A stretch of DNA of 49,148 nucleotides from Rhodospirillaceae bacterium (GTDB taxonomy: Bacteria > Pseudomonadota > Alphaproteobacteria > CACIAM-22H2): NCBI GenBank assembly GCA_022843945.1, contig JALHMR010000038.1, positions 1-49,148 of the forward strand, in the 5' to 3' direction. Both the position numbers and the translations under genes were made by a program. The notes under the pieces are model-generated. The model was not told where the DNA came from, made no database searches, and saw nothing but the letters and a program-made list of their open reading frames with translations. Shown in pieces: positions 47,893-49,148 of the stretch. The first letter of the stretch is position 1, and each line of letters starts with the position of its first letter.

Positions 47893-49148
47893 CTACTCGG
47901 CGGCCTTGGCCGCCGCCCGCTTAAGCGGCTCGCGCATCAGCACGAATTCCTCGGCCGCCGTGGGATGGATGGCAATGGTGCGGTCCCATTGCGCCTTGGT
48001 CATGCGGGCCTTGACCGCGATGGCCAGGCCTTGCGCGATTTCGGCCGCATCGGCGCCGACCATATGGGCGCCGACCACGACATTGCTGGCCCGGTCGACC
48101 ACCAGCTTCATCAGGGTGCGCTCGTCGCGGCCCGAGAGCGTGTGTTTCATCGGCCGGAAGACCGCGCGGTAGACATCGACGGGCGCGATGGCCTCGGCCG
48201 CCTCCTCCGACAGGCCGACGGTGCCGACCGGCGGCTGGCTGAACACCGCGCTCGGCACGTTGGCATGGTCCATGCGCGTGGGGTTGCCGTTGAACAGTGT
48301 CTCGGCGACGCCGCGGCCCTCGGCGATGGCCACCGGCGTCAGGTTGATGCGGTCGGTGCAATCGCCCACGGCATAGATCGAGGGCACGGTGGTCTGCTGC
48401 CACTCGTCGACGGCGATCGCGTGGCGCTTGTTGAGCGCTACGCCGACCGCTTCGAGGCCCAGGTTGGCGGTATTAGGCACCCGGCCGGTGGCGTACATCA
48501 CCAGATCGGTGTCGATCGTCTCGCCGGTGTCGGTGGTCAGGCAGTAGCCCGCGCCGGCGCGGTCGATCCGTGTCACCTGCACGCGCGGCCTGATGATGAC
48601 GCCGCGCTTGGTCATCTCACTGGTCAGATGGGCGCGCACGTCGCCGTCGAAGCCCCGCAGGATCTGATCGGCGCGGATGACCTCGGTCACCGCGACGCCG
48701 GCGGCGCTGAAGATGCCGGCGAACTCGACCGCGATGTAGCCGCCGCCGACGATGACCATCCGCTTGGGCAGCGCCTTGAGGTCGAGCGCGCCGTCGGACG
48801 TGATGGCGTATTCGATGCCCGGGATCGGCGGCTTCTCCGGCCGGCCGCCGGTGGCCACCAGGATGTTGCGCGCCCGGTAGACGCGCTCGTTGACCTTGAC
48901 CTCGTTGGGGCCGACGATCTGGGCCCAGCCGTCGTGGATCGCGACCCCGGAATCCTGCAGCATCTTGACGTAGATGCCGTGCAGCCGGTCGATCTCGCGG
49001 TCCTTGGCGGCGATCAGCTTGGCCCAGTCGAGCCGGCTCTCGCCGATGGTCCAGCCATAACCCGCGGCGTCCTCGATCTCGTCATGAAAATGCACGCCGT
49101 AGACGAGAAGCTTCTTGGGCACGCAGCCGCGCAGCACGCAGGTGCCGG
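47893..49148 (-). CDS. gor: Glutathione-disulfide reductase (5'-partial)
   Basis: About 418 codons are visible; the first roughly 40 residues with the FAD GxGxxG loop lie beyond the window edge. The redox-active dithiol site GTCVLRGCVPKKL is at the edge. NAD(P)-binding VIVGGGYIAVEFAGIF, the FAD motif TVPSIYAVGDCTDRINLTPVAIAEGR, and the dimer-interface HPTAAEEFV (catalytic His-Glu) are present. It keeps glutathione reduced and so supports the glutaredoxin and glutathione transferase of this window. Confidence 0.95.
   Translation of the reverse strand, partial: GTCVLRGCVPKKLLVYGVHFHDEIEDAAGYGWTIGESRLDWAKLIAAKDREIDRLHGIYVKMLQDSGVAIHDGWAQIVGPNEVKVNERVYRARNILVATGGRPEKPPIPGIEYAITSDGALDLKALPKRMVIVGGGYIAVEFAGIFSAAGVAVTEVIRADQILRGFDGDVRAHLTSEMTKRGVIIRPRVQVTRIDRAGAGYCLTTDTGETIDTDLVMYATGRVPNTANLGLEAVGVALNKRHAIAVDEWQQTTVPSIYAVGDCTDRINLTPVAIAEGRGVAETLFNGNPTRMDHANVPSAVFSQPPVGTVGLSEEAAEAIAPVDVYRAVFRPMKHTLSGRDERTLMKLVVDRASNVVVGAHMVGADAAEIAQGLAIAVKARMTKAQWDRTIAIHPTAAEEFVLMREPLKRAAAKAAE

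Overview
The window is 49 kb of GC-rich DNA from an alphaproteobacterium, most likely in or near the Rhodospirillales. Several gene pairings suggest this: an F1-ATPase zeta inhibitor (DUF1476) between purB and purC, a purC-purS-purQ-purL-bolA-grxD run, a PAS_5 (PF07310) protein beside a PdhS/PleC-like kinase, GltX and CysS fused by ATGA overlaps, and many GTG/TTG starts. Genus assignment is inference only. There is no rRNA, CRISPR array or prophage.

Layout. 1-3701 (minus): type I secretion operon (ABC exporter, HlyD adaptor, then a gene cut by the window edge). 3702-4452: AT-rich non-coding DNA. 4453-7353 (plus): heme-c-type sensor kinase, PAS protein and a receiver lacking its phospho-Asp. 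7378-7465: tRNA-Leu(UAA). 7525-13803: MoaB/CinA-like protein, glycosyltransferase, Cys-cluster protein, map, sorbosone-dehydrogenase-like protein, radC and a 37-residue ORF. 13839-15100: asd behind a complete threonine attenuator (promoter, Thr-rich leader peptide, competing hairpins). 15119-17717: a 2.6-kb IS1595-type transposon with inverted repeats, an 8-9-bp target duplication and five possible passenger ORFs on alternating strands, inserted just after asd. 17824-19104: a three-subunit Co-type nitrile hydratase/thiocyanate hydrolase. 19151-26324: purine operon region with purB, zeta, an NRDE protein, purCSQL, bolA and grxD. 26499-27838: secreted alpha/beta hydrolase and a small membrane protein.

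27951-30965 looks like a quinone/electrophile detoxification module: flavodoxin-type quinone reductase, Nu-class GST, DoxX protein and DODA-type dioxygenase in one operon, divergent from an HxlR regulator with two N-terminal Cys across a clear inverted-repeat operator. 31032-34260: rpsD, trmJ-like and cimA. 34355-38116: exported cupredoxin, hybrid kinase, single-domain receiver, and a lipoprotein truncated globin. 38200-45719: a tight six-gene operon (class II DAHP synthase, nicotinate phosphoribosyltransferase-like, UPF0114, nadE, gltX, cysS). 45844-49148: YdcF-like protein, a secreted hydrolase broken by one in-frame amber codon, and the start-truncated glutathione reductase.

The strongest candidates for something not well described are the Thr attenuator of asd, the passenger-carrying IS1595 element with divergent ORFs whose start codons overlap, and the HxlR-DoxX-dioxygenase-GST-quinone reductase module.
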